The notes below the pieces were generated by a model that worked only from the letters and a program-made list of their open reading frames with translations, was not told where the DNA came from and searched no databases. A program made the translations under genes and the position numbers. From Reichenbachiella sp. 5M10 (GTDB lineage Bacteria > Bacteroidota > Bacteroidia > Cytophagales > Cyclobacteriaceae): a stretch of 64,000 bases of DNA. Within the stretch, counting starts at the first letter, position 1; every line of letters starts with the position of its first letter. The stretch spans positions 3,166,501 to 3,230,500 of the forward strand of contig NZ_MDGR01000007.1 in NCBI RefSeq assembly GCF_002742335.1, given 5' to 3'. Shown here one piece after another: positions 17,863-27,225 of the stretch.

Positions 17863-17908
17863 ATGTACAGGTTTTTTTAGGACAAAGACCCTAAAAAAAC
17901 CTGTACAT
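17863..17908. repeat. Perfect 19-bp inverted repeat
   Basis: ATGTACAGGTTTTTTTAGG (17863-17881) and its exact complement at 17890-17908, with an 8-base loop. It starts 8 bases after the stop of the upstream lipoprotein gene. A T7 tract lies inside the stem, so it may act as a two-way terminator; the perfection is unusual. Confidence 0.8.
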
Positions 17909-18045
17909 TCTCCAGATCCTATCCCTCACTCCTAACTAACCACTGACAGCTCACACATCAATCGATAAATTGGCGTGTCTGATCGAAAGTTGAAACAATC
18001 TATATTCTGATTTATATAGATTTATGCGTTCAAAATTAACCAACT

Positions 18046-18061
18046 GTTCTTTGCAAAGAAC
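18046..18061. promoter_or_regulatory. Perfect 16-bp palindrome just upstream of the second lipoprotein gene
   Basis: GTTCTTTGCAAAGAAC, ending 16 bases before the ATG at 18078. Position near the ribosome entry site suggests an operator or a leader hairpin. Confidence 0.5.
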
Positions 18062-18077
18062 CTAAACCATTTGCACC

Positions 18078-20297
18078 ATGAATCTTTCTGTTCAAAAAAT
18101 TGTACCCATACTTATTTTCTGCTTCGCACTCCTGACCTTTTCAAGTTGTATAGAAGAAGGCAATGGAGACCCTATCCCTGGAGAAGATGGCGAAAACGGA
18201 CTCAATGCCCTCGTCGAGATGCAAGACGAAGCAGCTGGCGAAAACTGTAGCACTGGTGGTCTCAAAATCCTAATAGGACAAGACACAAACGGTGACTTAC
18301 TACTAGACGAAACCGAAATTCTTTCTATCAACTACCTCTGTACCGTCACCAGTGGCAGTACGGGCGAACCCGGAGCTGATGGAGCCAGCCTATTGGCTCA
18401 ATCCACAGTGGAAGATCCTGGCACCAACTGCAGCAACGGCGGTACTCTCGTCGAAATAGGTGCCGACAAAAACGGCAACAACACCCTAGATACAGATGAA
18501 ATACAAACGTCATACTTTGTTTGTCATGGCCCTTCTGGCAATGATGGATCAAATGGAGAAGACGGAGCTGATGGGACAAATGGAACTGATGGAGCCAACG
18601 GAAACGATGGCACGAATGGTCTCAACAGTATCGTCAAGGCCACCGTCGAACTAGCTGGAGACAACTGCAGTGCAGGAGGACTCAAACTTGAAATCGGAAT
18701 AGACGAAAATAACGATGATATTCTTAGTACTCTAGAAGTCACTTCCACCTATTATGTGTGCAATGGCGAAGACGGTACCGATGGAGTGGATGGCACTGAT
18801 GGAGTGGACGGAGCTAGTGGTGGAGCCACTGGCCCTCAAGGTGATGCCGGCCTCAATTCACTTGTTCGCATCGATACCGAAGCACCAGGAGAGAATTGCC
18901 CCAATGGCGGCATCAGTATTCGTGTAGGACTCGACAACAATCAAAATGGCACACTCGATATTGGAGAGTACATCGGTGAAGCCCAGTACGTCTGTACTGG
19001 AGTCAATGGTGAGGATGGAGAAAACGGTACTGACGGTGCAAACGGCAAACACCCTATCGTGATCAGTAGCAGTGATACAGGCTGCACCAATGGCGGAACA
19101 ACTATGACCTTTGGCATAGACACCAACAGTGATGGTTCTCTCCAGGTAGATGATGGAGACATCATCCTAGAGACAATCACAATATGCAACGGAACCAATG
19201 GCTCCAACGGACAGAGCGGTGACGATGGGTTCAATACCATCATAAGAACCAGTGCTGCGAGCTCTTGCCCGACTGGCGGCATGGATTATTTCTTCGGTAG
19301 GGATCTCAACCGAGACAACACCCTCCAAGTCGGAGAGCAAGAAGCTACACAAACAGTATGCAACGGGCTAAATAGCCTTGTCAAAGTCTCTACCTTCACA
19401 GGCAATGCAGGCAGCTGTAATACCAACGATGGAGGAATCCAAATACAAGTAGGTATAGATGACAACAACAACGGAACGCTCGAAGCAGGTGAAATAGACA
19501 ACACACAATATGTGTGCAATGGAAACGATGGCACGAACGGTACTGATGGAGAAGATGGAAACTCTGACGGAGTATATGAGTTTTATTTCAGTGCAGGGCT
19601 CAGTGGATACACAGAAGTATTTGACTGCTCTATCAGTGGAGTCAACCCAGACTTGGGAGACGATGGAGAAACGATAAGAGTCGGTACTAATCAAGGCAAT
19701 AGGATCAATGGACTCATACGATTTGAAGAAATAGAAAAAATAAAAGAAAAATTAGAAGGTTCGTTCACCATACTGGAAACTATCCTCTACGTCGAAGGCA
19801 AAACGGATGCAAAAAACAATATGGAAAATTGGATCGGTGTAAAAACACTACAAGCCTCTGGAAAACCATTTCAAGAGGACAAAGCCACATGGCACACCCG
19901 TGATGGCAGCACCAGTTGGACCAACGCAGAAGGATACAGCGCAGCAGATGCCAACGAGTATTCGGACATGTTTAGACTTCCTTCAAGTTTTGTATTTCAA
20001 GGCGTGATCCCGTTGTTGTTAAACAAAGCGGAAGTCACCAGCTGGATCGATGACCCTAGCACCAACGAAGGACTTGCCCTAGAAATGACCACTACGGCTG
20101 ACGGAGCTTCTTTTTCAATCGACCTTTTCAGTTCTGAAGCAACCAAAGGTTTCAATTATTCGCCCACTCTCTACATCAAAGTTCTAGACGGCACTGCAGG
20201 CAAACGAAACAAAATGCTTTCCGATCAAGAGTACAAGGAAAACTGGGCAAACAAGTCTTACGATGAAAAAATTGCCCCGTTGCAAAACAGAAGGTAA
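18078..20297 (+). CDS. Lipoprotein with seven Cys/Asp repeats and DNRLRE-like C-terminus (paralogue of preceding gene)
   Basis: 739-residue paralogue of the gene at 16419. Lipoprotein lead ending FSSCIEE. Seven DUF7151-like repeats (about residues 35-495), each with paired Cys and a DxNxxGxLDxxE loop; the fifth and sixth are the most divergent. Collagen-like GTDG/GEDG linkers separate them, with one GPQG. The C-terminal 220 residues (from VYEFYFSAGLSGYTEVFD) match the DNRLRE-like part of the neighbour, as does the tail SYDEKIAPLQNRR. The pair looks like a tandem duplication followed by repeat-number change. Candidate adhesin or glycan-binding surface protein; no enzyme motif seen. Confidence 0.65.
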   Translation: MNLSVQKIVPILIFCFALLTFSSCIEEGNGDPIPGEDGENGLNALVEMQDEAAGENCSTGGLKILIGQDTNGDLLLDETEILSINYLCTVTSGSTGEPGADGASLLAQSTVEDPGTNCSNGGTLVEIGADKNGNNTLDTDEIQTSYFVCHGPSGNDGSNGEDGADGTNGTDGANGNDGTNGLNSIVKATVELAGDNCSAGGLKLEIGIDENNDDILSTLEVTSTYYVCNGEDGTDGVDGTDGVDGASGGATGPQGDAGLNSLVRIDTEAPGENCPNGGISIRVGLDNNQNGTLDIGEYIGEAQYVCTGVNGEDGENGTDGANGKHPIVISSSDTGCTNGGTTMTFGIDTNSDGSLQVDDGDIILETITICNGTNGSNGQSGDDGFNTIIRTSAASSCPTGGMDYFFGRDLNRDNTLQVGEQEATQTVCNGLNSLVKVSTFTGNAGSCNTNDGGIQIQVGIDDNNNGTLEAGEIDNTQYVCNGNDGTNGTDGEDGNSDGVYEFYFSAGLSGYTEVFDCSISGVNPDLGDDGETIRVGTNQGNRINGLIRFEEIEKIKEKLEGSFTILETILYVEGKTDAKNNMENWIGVKTLQASGKPFQEDKATWHTRDGSTSWTNAEGYSAADANEYSDMFRLPSSFVFQGVIPLLLNKAEVTSWIDDPSTNEGLALEMTTTADGASFSIDLFSSEATKGFNYSPTLYIKVLDGTAGKRNKMLSDQEYKENWANKSYDEKIAPLQNRR

Positions 20298-20325
20298 AAG
20301 TAAAATTCGTCAGTTCACGAACGCA

Positions 20326-20365
20326 TAAAAAGAGCCCACTCGACGATCGAGTGGGCTCTTTTTAG
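20326..20365. terminator. Bidirectional terminator between the lipoprotein gene and galT
   Basis: 13-bp perfect stem AGAGCCCACTCGA / TCGAGTGGGCTCT with a 3-base loop, A-run on the left and T-run on the right, midway between two convergent stops (20297 and 20387). Confidence 0.9.
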
Positions 20366-20386
20366 TTTTTCATTATACAGAAGAAT

Positions 20387-21430
20387 CTACGATTGAATTT
20401 GCGAATAATGCACTGCTGGCAAATCTCTCAGGCGCTGTGCTGCAAACTCCGCAGTGATGTCCCGCTGCGGATTGGCAAACATCTCGTACCCTACCATGAA
20501 CTTCTTGACCGTAGCTGATCTCAACAGCGGTGGATAAAAAGACATGTGCCAGTGCCACTCTGGATGCTCTCGGTTGTCATACGGTGCTTGGTGTATCCCC
20601 GCCGAATACGGAAAGGACATCTCGAACAAGTTGTCATACTTGATCGTCAAGTGCTGATACGCTTCTGCAAAAGCACGTCTTTCCTCTGCAGTCATCTCAA
20701 TAATCTGCGCCATGCGTCGCTTCGGCAAGATCATCGCCTCAAACGGCCATACCGCCCAATACGGGATCAAGACCACCATGTACTCGTTTTCAAATAGGAC
20801 ACGCTCCTTGGCAGCTAGCTCCTGCTGGATATAATCCTCCAACAAATCGGCCTTATGATCCAATCGGTACTTCTCCTGCTGAAACTGCTTTTTCATCGGC
20901 TCGACAGGAATCGATTCTTGTGCCCAGATTTGGCCGTGTGGATGGGGATTAGAGCACCCCATCACACTGCCTTTGTTTTCGAAGATTTGGATATGATTGA
21001 TGTAGTCAATCGCTCCTATTTCCTTGCATTGTTCGACCCAAAGCTCCACTACCTTTTCGATCCCATCGACATCCATTTCTGGTATGGTCAGATCATGTCG
21101 TGGAGAGAAACAGATTACTTTACACAGTCCTCTTTCGCTCTTGGATTGCAAGAGCCCCGTGCTCTCACCACCTGAGGGGATATCCCCTTGCAGCGCAGCA
21201 AAATCATTGGTAAAGACGAAAGTGTCCTTGTAATCAGGGTTTCGCTCTCCACCTATGCGCTCATTGCCAGCGCATAGGTAGCAGTTCGGATCATGCTCAG
21301 GTCGTCGCTCTTGCTCCAACTTCTCTACCTGGCCCTGCCATGGTCTTTTGGACCGATGCGGGCTTACCTGAACCCACTCCCCAGTCAGTACATTGAGTCT
21401 TCTGTGAGAATGTTCCTTTGAATCAAACAT
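20387..21430 (-). CDS. galT: Galactose-1-phosphate uridylyltransferase
   Basis: Transfers UMP from UDP-glucose to galactose-1-phosphate (Leloir pathway, cytosol). 347 residues, HIT-like fold with active-site motif [10 protein letters not shown] (second His is the nucleophile), N-terminal zinc-type CYLCAGN, and the C-terminal [22 protein letters not shown] signature. Last gene of the galE-galK-sglT-galT operon, 22 bases after the symporter gene, and closed by the bidirectional hairpin at 20326-20365. Confidence 0.97.
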   Translation of the reverse strand: MFDSKEHSHRRLNVLTGEWVQVSPHRSKRPWQGQVEKLEQERRPEHDPNCYLCAGNERIGGERNPDYKDTFVFTNDFAALQGDIPSGGESTGLLQSKSERGLCKVICFSPRHDLTIPEMDVDGIEKVVELWVEQCKEIGAIDYINHIQIFENKGSVMGCSNPHPHGQIWAQESIPVEPMKKQFQQEKYRLDHKADLLEDYIQQELAAKERVLFENEYMVVLIPYWAVWPFEAMILPKRRMAQIIEMTAEERRAFAEAYQHLTIKYDNLFEMSFPYSAGIHQAPYDNREHPEWHWHMSFYPPLLRSATVKKFMVGYEMFANPQRDITAEFAAQRLRDLPAVHYSQIQS

Positions 21431-21452
21431 GTTTTATTCTTGTTTTATAATG

Positions 21453-23066
21453 TTACCAAAACATCGCATACAACACTGCGGTGAGTATACAGATGACAAA
21501 TGCCGAAATGTTAAATACCGGATTGGTTTTGAACAATCCTTTGGTCAAGTCGATACCTTTTGGATCGTCCTTTCCTCCACCGGTCAACTGGCTAATGATC
21601 ACGATCACAATCATTGTACCCACAGCGGTCAAACCCATCTGATTCATAAACGGCATACCCGGCACGAACTTGAATGCTATGGCTATCGGTACAGAGATCA
21701 CCGCTCCCCATATCGCTGCTGCGTTGGTGGTTTTCTTCCAGAACAGCCCCAGTAGGAATACGGCCAAGATACCTGGACTCACGATCCCTGTATACTCTTG
21801 GATAAACTGAAACGCCTGATCGATTCCTCCCAAGAGAGGTGCCATGATACAGGCTATGATCAATGCACCTGCCGCCGCAAAACGACCTGTGTTTACCATT
21901 TGCTTGTCAGAAGCATTCTTGTTGATGTACTGCTTGTAGATATCCATCGTAAAGATGGTCGATGTAGAATTCAGCATAGAAGCCAATGACGATACGACCG
22001 CAGCTGTCAGTGCTGCGAATGCTATCCCCTTCAGTCCTGAAGGCAACAATTGCAGCAACCAAGGATACGCTTTGTCGGCTTGTCCTACACTTGGCAAATT
22101 GGACTGTGCGATTTCGCCCAACCTCGCCATCATGGCTGGATCATTGACGATCACATACGCAGCGATACCCGGCACCACTACGATGAATGGGATGATCAAT
22201 TTGAGGAAGGCTGCTAGTGCGATACCTTTTTGCGCCTCGCCCAGTGACTTAGCTGCCAAAGTTCTTTGGATGATATATTGGTTGAAACCCCAATAGTAGA
22301 TGTTGGCTACCCATAGCCCTCCTACCAATACCCAGATCCCTGGGAGGTTGGTATACTGCGAATTGGTCTCTTCCAAAATCATGTGAAAACGATCTGGTGC
22401 TGCGTCTATCAAATGTTTGAAGCCCACCATCATGCCTTGCCCATCAGACACAACGTTGAGTGCGAGGTAGGTCGTAATCAAACCTCCAAGAACCAAGAAC
22501 ACGACCTGGATCACGTCCGTCCATGCCACAGCGGACAACCCACCGTACAGCGAATAAGCCGCCGCAAACAAGGCCAGGCCAATCACACCGTACATCATCG
22601 GGATACCCATGATGGTCTCTAGTGCCAGCGAACCGAGATACAATACTGAGCTCAGGTTGACAAACACATACAAGGCCACCCAAAAGACCGCAAGGATCGT
22701 TTTGAGATTGGTACTGAATCGCTTTTCAACAAACTCAGGAATGGTATACAGTCCTTTTTCGATGAAAATCGGCAGGAAATACTTACCGACAATCAGTAGC
22801 GTAATAGCAGCCATCCATTCGTAGGATGCGATCGCGAGTCCCAGCGCAAAGCCCGAACCCGACATACCGATGAACTGCTCGGCAGAGATATTCGCTGCGA
22901 TGAGAGACGCCCCTATCGCCCACCACGGCAAAGACTTGCCTGCCAAAAAATAGTCTTCTGCACTCTTTTCGTGCCCTTCTTTGTCCCGAGAGACAAATAA
23001 TCCAACCCCCAAAATAACGGCGCAGTATGCGCCGAAAATAATAAAGTCTAACGTAGAAAAATTCAT
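21453..23066 (-). CDS. Na+/sugar symporter (SSS family, vSGLT-like)
   Basis: Sodium:solute symporter of 537 residues with about 14 membrane helices. The N-terminal block AEDYFLAGKSLPWWAIGASLIAANISAEQFIGMSGSGF closely follows the Vibrio Na+/galactose transporter vSGLT pattern. Flanked by galK (12 bases) and galT (22 bases), so galactose is the likely cargo, possibly with glucose. It acts in the inner membrane and would feed GalK. Confidence 0.93.
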   Translation of the reverse strand: MNFSTLDFIIFGAYCAVILGVGLFVSRDKEGHEKSAEDYFLAGKSLPWWAIGASLIAANISAEQFIGMSGSGFALGLAIASYEWMAAITLLIVGKYFLPIFIEKGLYTIPEFVEKRFSTNLKTILAVFWVALYVFVNLSSVLYLGSLALETIMGIPMMYGVIGLALFAAAYSLYGGLSAVAWTDVIQVVFLVLGGLITTYLALNVVSDGQGMMVGFKHLIDAAPDRFHMILEETNSQYTNLPGIWVLVGGLWVANIYYWGFNQYIIQRTLAAKSLGEAQKGIALAAFLKLIIPFIVVVPGIAAYVIVNDPAMMARLGEIAQSNLPSVGQADKAYPWLLQLLPSGLKGIAFAALTAAVVSSLASMLNSTSTIFTMDIYKQYINKNASDKQMVNTGRFAAAGALIIACIMAPLLGGIDQAFQFIQEYTGIVSPGILAVFLLGLFWKKTTNAAAIWGAVISVPIAIAFKFVPGMPFMNQMGLTAVGTMIVIVIISQLTGGGKDDPKGIDLTKGLFKTNPVFNISAFVICILTAVLYAMFW

Positions 23067-23078
23067 TTGTTTTAGTAA

Positions 23079-24251
23079 TTAGTTTTTAAGTAAAGTGGCG
23101 CCATCGCCAGGGGCGACAATATAATGCTTTAGTTCCACTTGAGTGACCTTTTTGTAGTTTTCAAGAACACTCCTTACTGTACTTTCTAACCCTTTCTTCT
23201 TGACAATATTGATGGTGCACCCGCCAAATCCGCCACCCATCATTCGTGCCCCGATGATATCCGGGTGCACCTTGGCAAGGTCCGCTAGCAGATCCAACTC
23301 TGTACAACTCACTGCATACTGTTTACTCAATCCTACATGTGTTTGGTCCATTAGTTCCCCTAATCGCTCAATATCTCCTCGTTTCAACGCCTCAGCTGCT
23401 TGCAGTACACGATTGTTCTCGCTGATCACGTATGCACACCTATCGTACACGACGGCATCTAGTTCTGATTTGACCGCATCGAGCTGCTCCATCGTCGCAT
23501 CTCTCAAACTCTCGATTCCTTCAAATTTCTTTTGCAGCACAGCTACACCAGATTCGCATTGTTCGCGGCGTACGTTGTACTCCGAGCTAGCTAGATTGTG
23601 CTTGACCGCTGTATCAAACAACACCAATTGGTAGTCCTTCATATCACAAGGGATAGACGTGTACTCCAGAGAGCGACAATCCAACATGATCGCATGATCT
23701 GCGGTACTCAAACAACTCGCAAACTGATCCATGATCCCGCACTTCACGCCTGCGAAATTGTGCTCCGCCTGCTGCCCCATCTTGGCAACATCCACCAAGG
23801 ACAGCTCATGACCCAACAACTGACTCACTGCAAAACCAAAAGAACACTCTAGCGCTGCGGAAGAAGATAATCCTGCACCCAAAGGCACATCACTCGAGAA
23901 GACCATGTTGAATCCTTCGAGAGCCAGTCCTTTCTTATTGTACTGATCGAGCACTCCTAAGAAATAATTGACCCAACCTATCTCCACAGGCTTTAGCTCA
24001 TCATCGATCGAGAAACTGTACCCTTCCTCTAAATCTAATGCCTCTAACCTACATTCCTTTGAACCGCTCTTGGCGATGGCTACATAGGCCGCCTGCTCGA
24101 TCGCTGCGGGCATCACGTACCCATTGTTGTAGTCAGTGTGCTCACCTATGAGGTTGATCCTACCTGGTGACTTGACCAGTAAGGGTTCTCCCCCAAACCT
24201 CTCTTTGTAGCTGGCTATTACAGCTTCCTTTTTTTCATTGACGTCTTTCAT
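23079..24251 (-). CDS. galK: Galactokinase
   Basis: ATP-dependent kinase making galactose-1-phosphate. 390 residues, GHMP fold: GRINLIGEHTDYNNGYVMP near residue 27 (galactokinase signature), ATP loop PLGAGLSSSAALE, and late MMGGGFGGCTINIV. Nine bases after galE, 12 bases before the symporter gene. Confidence 0.97.
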   Translation of the reverse strand: MKDVNEKKEAVIASYKERFGGEPLLVKSPGRINLIGEHTDYNNGYVMPAAIEQAAYVAIAKSGSKECRLEALDLEEGYSFSIDDELKPVEIGWVNYFLGVLDQYNKKGLALEGFNMVFSSDVPLGAGLSSSAALECSFGFAVSQLLGHELSLVDVAKMGQQAEHNFAGVKCGIMDQFASCLSTADHAIMLDCRSLEYTSIPCDMKDYQLVLFDTAVKHNLASSEYNVRREQCESGVAVLQKKFEGIESLRDATMEQLDAVKSELDAVVYDRCAYVISENNRVLQAAEALKRGDIERLGELMDQTHVGLSKQYAVSCTELDLLADLAKVHPDIIGARMMGGGFGGCTINIVKKKGLESTVRSVLENYKKVTQVELKHYIVAPGDGATLLKN

Positions 24252-24260
24252 AACCCTCGT

Positions 24261-25274
24261 TTAATCTTTTAATTTCAATTGCCAATTCCATGCAGAGGAC
24301 ATCATGTCGTCGAGTGACAACTGAGCCGTCCAACCCAACTCCTCCGTAGCATAGGTATTGTCAGCGTATATTTTTTCTATATCTCCAGCACGTCTCGCTG
24401 TGATCTCATGATTGACTTTCACTCCATTGATTTTCTCAAATGACTGAATGATCTCCAAAACTGAATAGCCTGACCCTGAACCTAGATTAAAGTACTCGTA
24501 GGCTGTTTTTTGTTTTTTATTCAACTGTCGCTGTACAGCGATTACGTGAGCTTTTGCCAAATCCACTACGTGAATGTAATCTCGAACTGCCGTACCATCT
24601 GGTGTATCGTAATCATCGCCAAACACGCTCAATTTTTCGCGCACACCCGTCGCTACCTGCATGAGATACGGCATCAGATTGTTCGGAACACCCTTAGGCT
24701 TCTCACCAATGAGTGCAGAGCTATGCGCACCTATAGGATTGAAATATCGAAGAGCGATGGAGTGAATCCCTTCGTACGCCCGTGAACTATCTCGCAGGAT
24801 GTCCTCTCCGATTTTTTTGGTATTCCCATAAGGAGACTCGGCAGGCTTGATTGGTGTTTGCTCCGTCACTGGTAGGACATCTGGCTGGCCGTACACCGTA
24901 CACGATGAAGAAAACACGATGTTTGGCACACCGTGTTTTTTCATACATGCAATCAAGTTTACTAAACCCAAAATATTGTTTTGATAGTACAGCAACGGAT
25001 CAGTCGCGGATTCCCCTACCGACTTGGATGCCGCGAAATGGATCACTCCTTCGAATACATGTCCCTCAAACAAACGCTCCAAGTCCGATTCCGATTTCAA
25101 ATCCAACCGAGTAAACCCAGGTTTCGTGCCTGTGATTTGCAAGATACGATCCAGCACTCCCTCTTCGGTATTGGACAAGTCGTCGACGATGTGCACGCTG
25201 AATCCTGCCTGGATCAACTCCACAACCGTATGCGACCCGATATACCCCAATCCCCCTGTTACTAAAATACTCAT
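24261..25274 (-). CDS. galE: UDP-glucose 4-epimerase
   Basis: NAD-dependent epimerase interconverting UDP-galactose and UDP-glucose. 337 residues, extended SDR: GGLGYIGSHT dinucleotide loop, catalytic Ser in VFSSSCTVYGQP and YxxxK in ESPYGNTKK. I chose the ATG at 25274 over the upstream TTG (25280). First gene of the gal operon; three direct repeats related to ATTAAACGT lie 20-55 bases upstream and are probable regulator sites. Confidence 0.96.
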   Translation of the reverse strand: MSILVTGGLGYIGSHTVVELIQAGFSVHIVDDLSNTEEGVLDRILQITGTKPGFTRLDLKSESDLERLFEGHVFEGVIHFAASKSVGESATDPLLYYQNNILGLVNLIACMKKHGVPNIVFSSSCTVYGQPDVLPVTEQTPIKPAESPYGNTKKIGEDILRDSSRAYEGIHSIALRYFNPIGAHSSALIGEKPKGVPNNLMPYLMQVATGVREKLSVFGDDYDTPDGTAVRDYIHVVDLAKAHVIAVQRQLNKKQKTAYEYFNLGSGSGYSVLEIIQSFEKINGVKVNHEITARRAGDIEKIYADNTYATEELGWTAQLSLDDMMSSAWNWQLKLKD

Positions 25275-25293
25275 GATCAAATGGTCTTATTTT

Positions 25294-25328
25294 ATTAAAC
25301 GTAATATTAACGGTTTTTATTAAAACGT
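25294..25328. promoter_or_regulatory. Three direct repeats upstream of galE
   Basis: ATTAAACGT (25294-25302), ATTAACGG (25306-25313) and ATTAAAACGT (25319-25328), spaced 12-13 bases, in the galE promoter region. Likely a direct-repeat binding site; the regulator is not in this window with certainty. Confidence 0.4.
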
Positions 25329-25546
25329 ACAAACAACGTTTATAAATAATTTACCGAACACATGACCATCAGACGCCCCTACTCCTCACAATCTACGAAT
25401 GACTCTCAGCGATCCTTAGGGAGACATACCGACGTATCTAATCGGAACAAACACTATCGTCACACTCCGTACAATTCTAATATTATGTTCAAGCTGCATC
25501 TTTATTTAGGTCTCATTAATTTTGCCCCGTCCAACCACACCCCCAC

Positions 25547-26152
25547 ATGCCTATGCAAACGAGACTCTTCCTTCTGCACAAACCCTACGGATACATTTCT
25601 CAATTCGTGAGCAACGAAAAAACCCGCAAAAACAAAAAGAAACTTGGAGAACTGTATAATTTTCCAAAAGGGACGATGGCAATCGGTCGTCTTGATGAAT
25701 CATCAGAAGGGTTGCTGCTACTGACTACAGATGGCCAACTGAGTGTGGAGGTGAGAAGCCGCAAAGTAGAGAAAGAATATTTCGCTCTAGTCGACGGCAT
25801 CATCACACCATCAGCCATATCTGCACTACAGTCAGGTGTAGAGATCTCAATCAAGCAAAAGACCTACACAACCATGCCTTGTCAAGCGCGAGCGATGAAA
25901 ACGTCAGAAGTGTATTGGGCCCACTCCCGTGACGTCCGTGACGAAAGACACGGGCCTACGAGTTGGCTATCGATCACACTCACCGAAGGCAAAAATCGCC
26001 AAGTTAGAAAAATGACTGCCGCTGTGGGCTTTCCGACCCTTCGTCTGATCAGGGTCCGTATAGGTGACGTTCATTTGAACCAACTCCCAGCAGGTGAAGT
26101 TGTCGAACTTGATGGAATTGATATTGGAATTTGTCCCAACCCAAAACCATAA
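25547..26152 (+). CDS. rluE: 23S rRNA pseudouridine synthase, RluE type
   Basis: Pseudouridine synthase of the RsuA/RluB/E/F group, 201 residues, without an S4 domain, as in RluE (modifies the 2457 position of 23S rRNA in E. coli). Catalytic Asp50 in IGRLDESSEGLLLLT, opening LLHKPYGYISQF, and GKNRQVRKMTAAVGFPTLRLIRVRIG at the C-terminal signature. Divergent from galE, convergent with manA. The exact target base is inferred from subfamily length. Confidence 0.92.
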   Translation: MPMQTRLFLLHKPYGYISQFVSNEKTRKNKKKLGELYNFPKGTMAIGRLDESSEGLLLLTTDGQLSVEVRSRKVEKEYFALVDGIITPSAISALQSGVEISIKQKTYTTMPCQARAMKTSEVYWAHSRDVRDERHGPTSWLSITLTEGKNRQVRKMTAAVGFPTLRLIRVRIGDVHLNQLPAGEVVELDGIDIGICPNPKP

Positions 26153-26192
26153 AAAAACCGTCACAGCCTTATCAATCGGCCATGACGGTTGT
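26151..26192. terminator. Hairpin between convergent rluE and manA
   Basis: AACCGTCA / TGACGGTT stem with inner GGC/GCC pairing, an A7 run at its left foot, i.e. a T-run for the minus-strand manA transcript. Serves manA best; may serve both. Confidence 0.6.
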
Positions 26193-26214
26193 CTGCGTTT
26201 TTCTGAATCCAACT

Positions 26215-27186
26215 CTAGACAGTTACCTCTAGCAGCTCCATACCGTCTGCCACCAATTGCACCTGATCAATCGCTGCTGGTATCAAGATCGTTTCACCTT
26301 TTTTGATAGAGACGCTATGCCCATTGGCTGTGACTGTTCCTTCTCCATCTACACACATGTAGATCACGAACGAGTCAGTTGTAGCATAGTCCTTCGTCGC
26401 TTTTCCTATGACTGGTAGATAATTAGTAGTAAAGTAGGGACAAGAAGCGATCTCATTTGAGCTATTCTCAAGCTTGGCATAGTCTAGCCAAAAATCATCT
26501 TTCTTCTCAAAGTCAATCGCATCCAACGCCAAGTCTGTATGCAGCTCTCTTGGTTTGCCATCCTTATCGACACGGTTCCAATCGAATACACGGTAGGTCA
26601 CATCGGAAGTCTGCTGTATCTCTGCAATCAGGCACCCGGCACCAATCGCATGAATCTTTCCTGTATTGATGAAGAAGCTATCTCCCTTTTTGACCTTCTC
26701 GACATTGAGGATATCCTCTAGCGTATTGTCCTCGACATGCTGCACGTACTCCTCTTTGGTCACTTCTTTGTTGAAGCCTACGATCAGATCTGCGTCAGGC
26801 TCGGCATCCATCACATACCACATCTCCGTCTTGCCAAACGAGTTGTGCCGCTCCTTGGCCAAAGCATCATTGGGGTGCAACTGTATAGACAAAGGTACCT
26901 TCGCATCGATGTACTTGATCAATATCGGAAAGGCCTCTCCGAAGCGCTCGCTATTGTGCTGTCCTATGAGTGCCGCACCATACTCCTTGAGCAATTCTTT
27001 GAGATCTTTGCCCTTGAGCGCACCGTTGGCTACTACAGATGCATCTCCAGGTACATCGGATATCTCCCAGCTCTCGCCGAGGTTCTTTTCGTCAGATTGC
27101 TTATTGAGCACGTCTACTAATTTGTCTCCTCCCCACATCCTGTACTTCAAAATGGGGTCAAATTTCATTGGATAGTCTACATTCAT
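26215..27186 (-). CDS. manA: Mannose-6-phosphate isomerase, class I
   Basis: Zn-dependent isomerase linking mannose-6-phosphate and fructose-6-phosphate. 323 residues, cupin fold; zinc ligands in SIQLHPND, GKTEMWYV and GKIHAIGAG. The gene follows the GH2 gene by 39 bases on the same strand, so the two are probably one transcript. In that setting it could metabolise mannose or serve GDP-mannose supply. Confidence 0.94.
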   Translation of the reverse strand: MNVDYPMKFDPILKYRMWGGDKLVDVLNKQSDEKNLGESWEISDVPGDASVVANGALKGKDLKELLKEYGAALIGQHNSERFGEAFPILIKYIDAKVPLSIQLHPNDALAKERHNSFGKTEMWYVMDAEPDADLIVGFNKEVTKEEYVQHVEDNTLEDILNVEKVKKGDSFFINTGKIHAIGAGCLIAEIQQTSDVTYRVFDWNRVDKDGKPRELHTDLALDAIDFEKKDDFWLDYAKLENSSNEIASCPYFTTNYLPVIGKATKDYATTDSFVIYMCVDGEGTVTANGHSVSIKKGETILIPAAIDQVQLVADGMELLEVTV

Positions 27187-27225
27187 TGTCTTTGATTTCG
27201 GGCACCTCAGTATTTCTTCGACTGC

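Noticed and set aside
24900-24945. CACCGTGTTTTTT string inside galE as a regulatory site
   Set aside because: Lies in coding sequence and simply encodes the local peptide.
26666-27175. 169-codon plus-strand open frame
   Set aside because: Antisense to manA, serine/leucine-rich, no domain.
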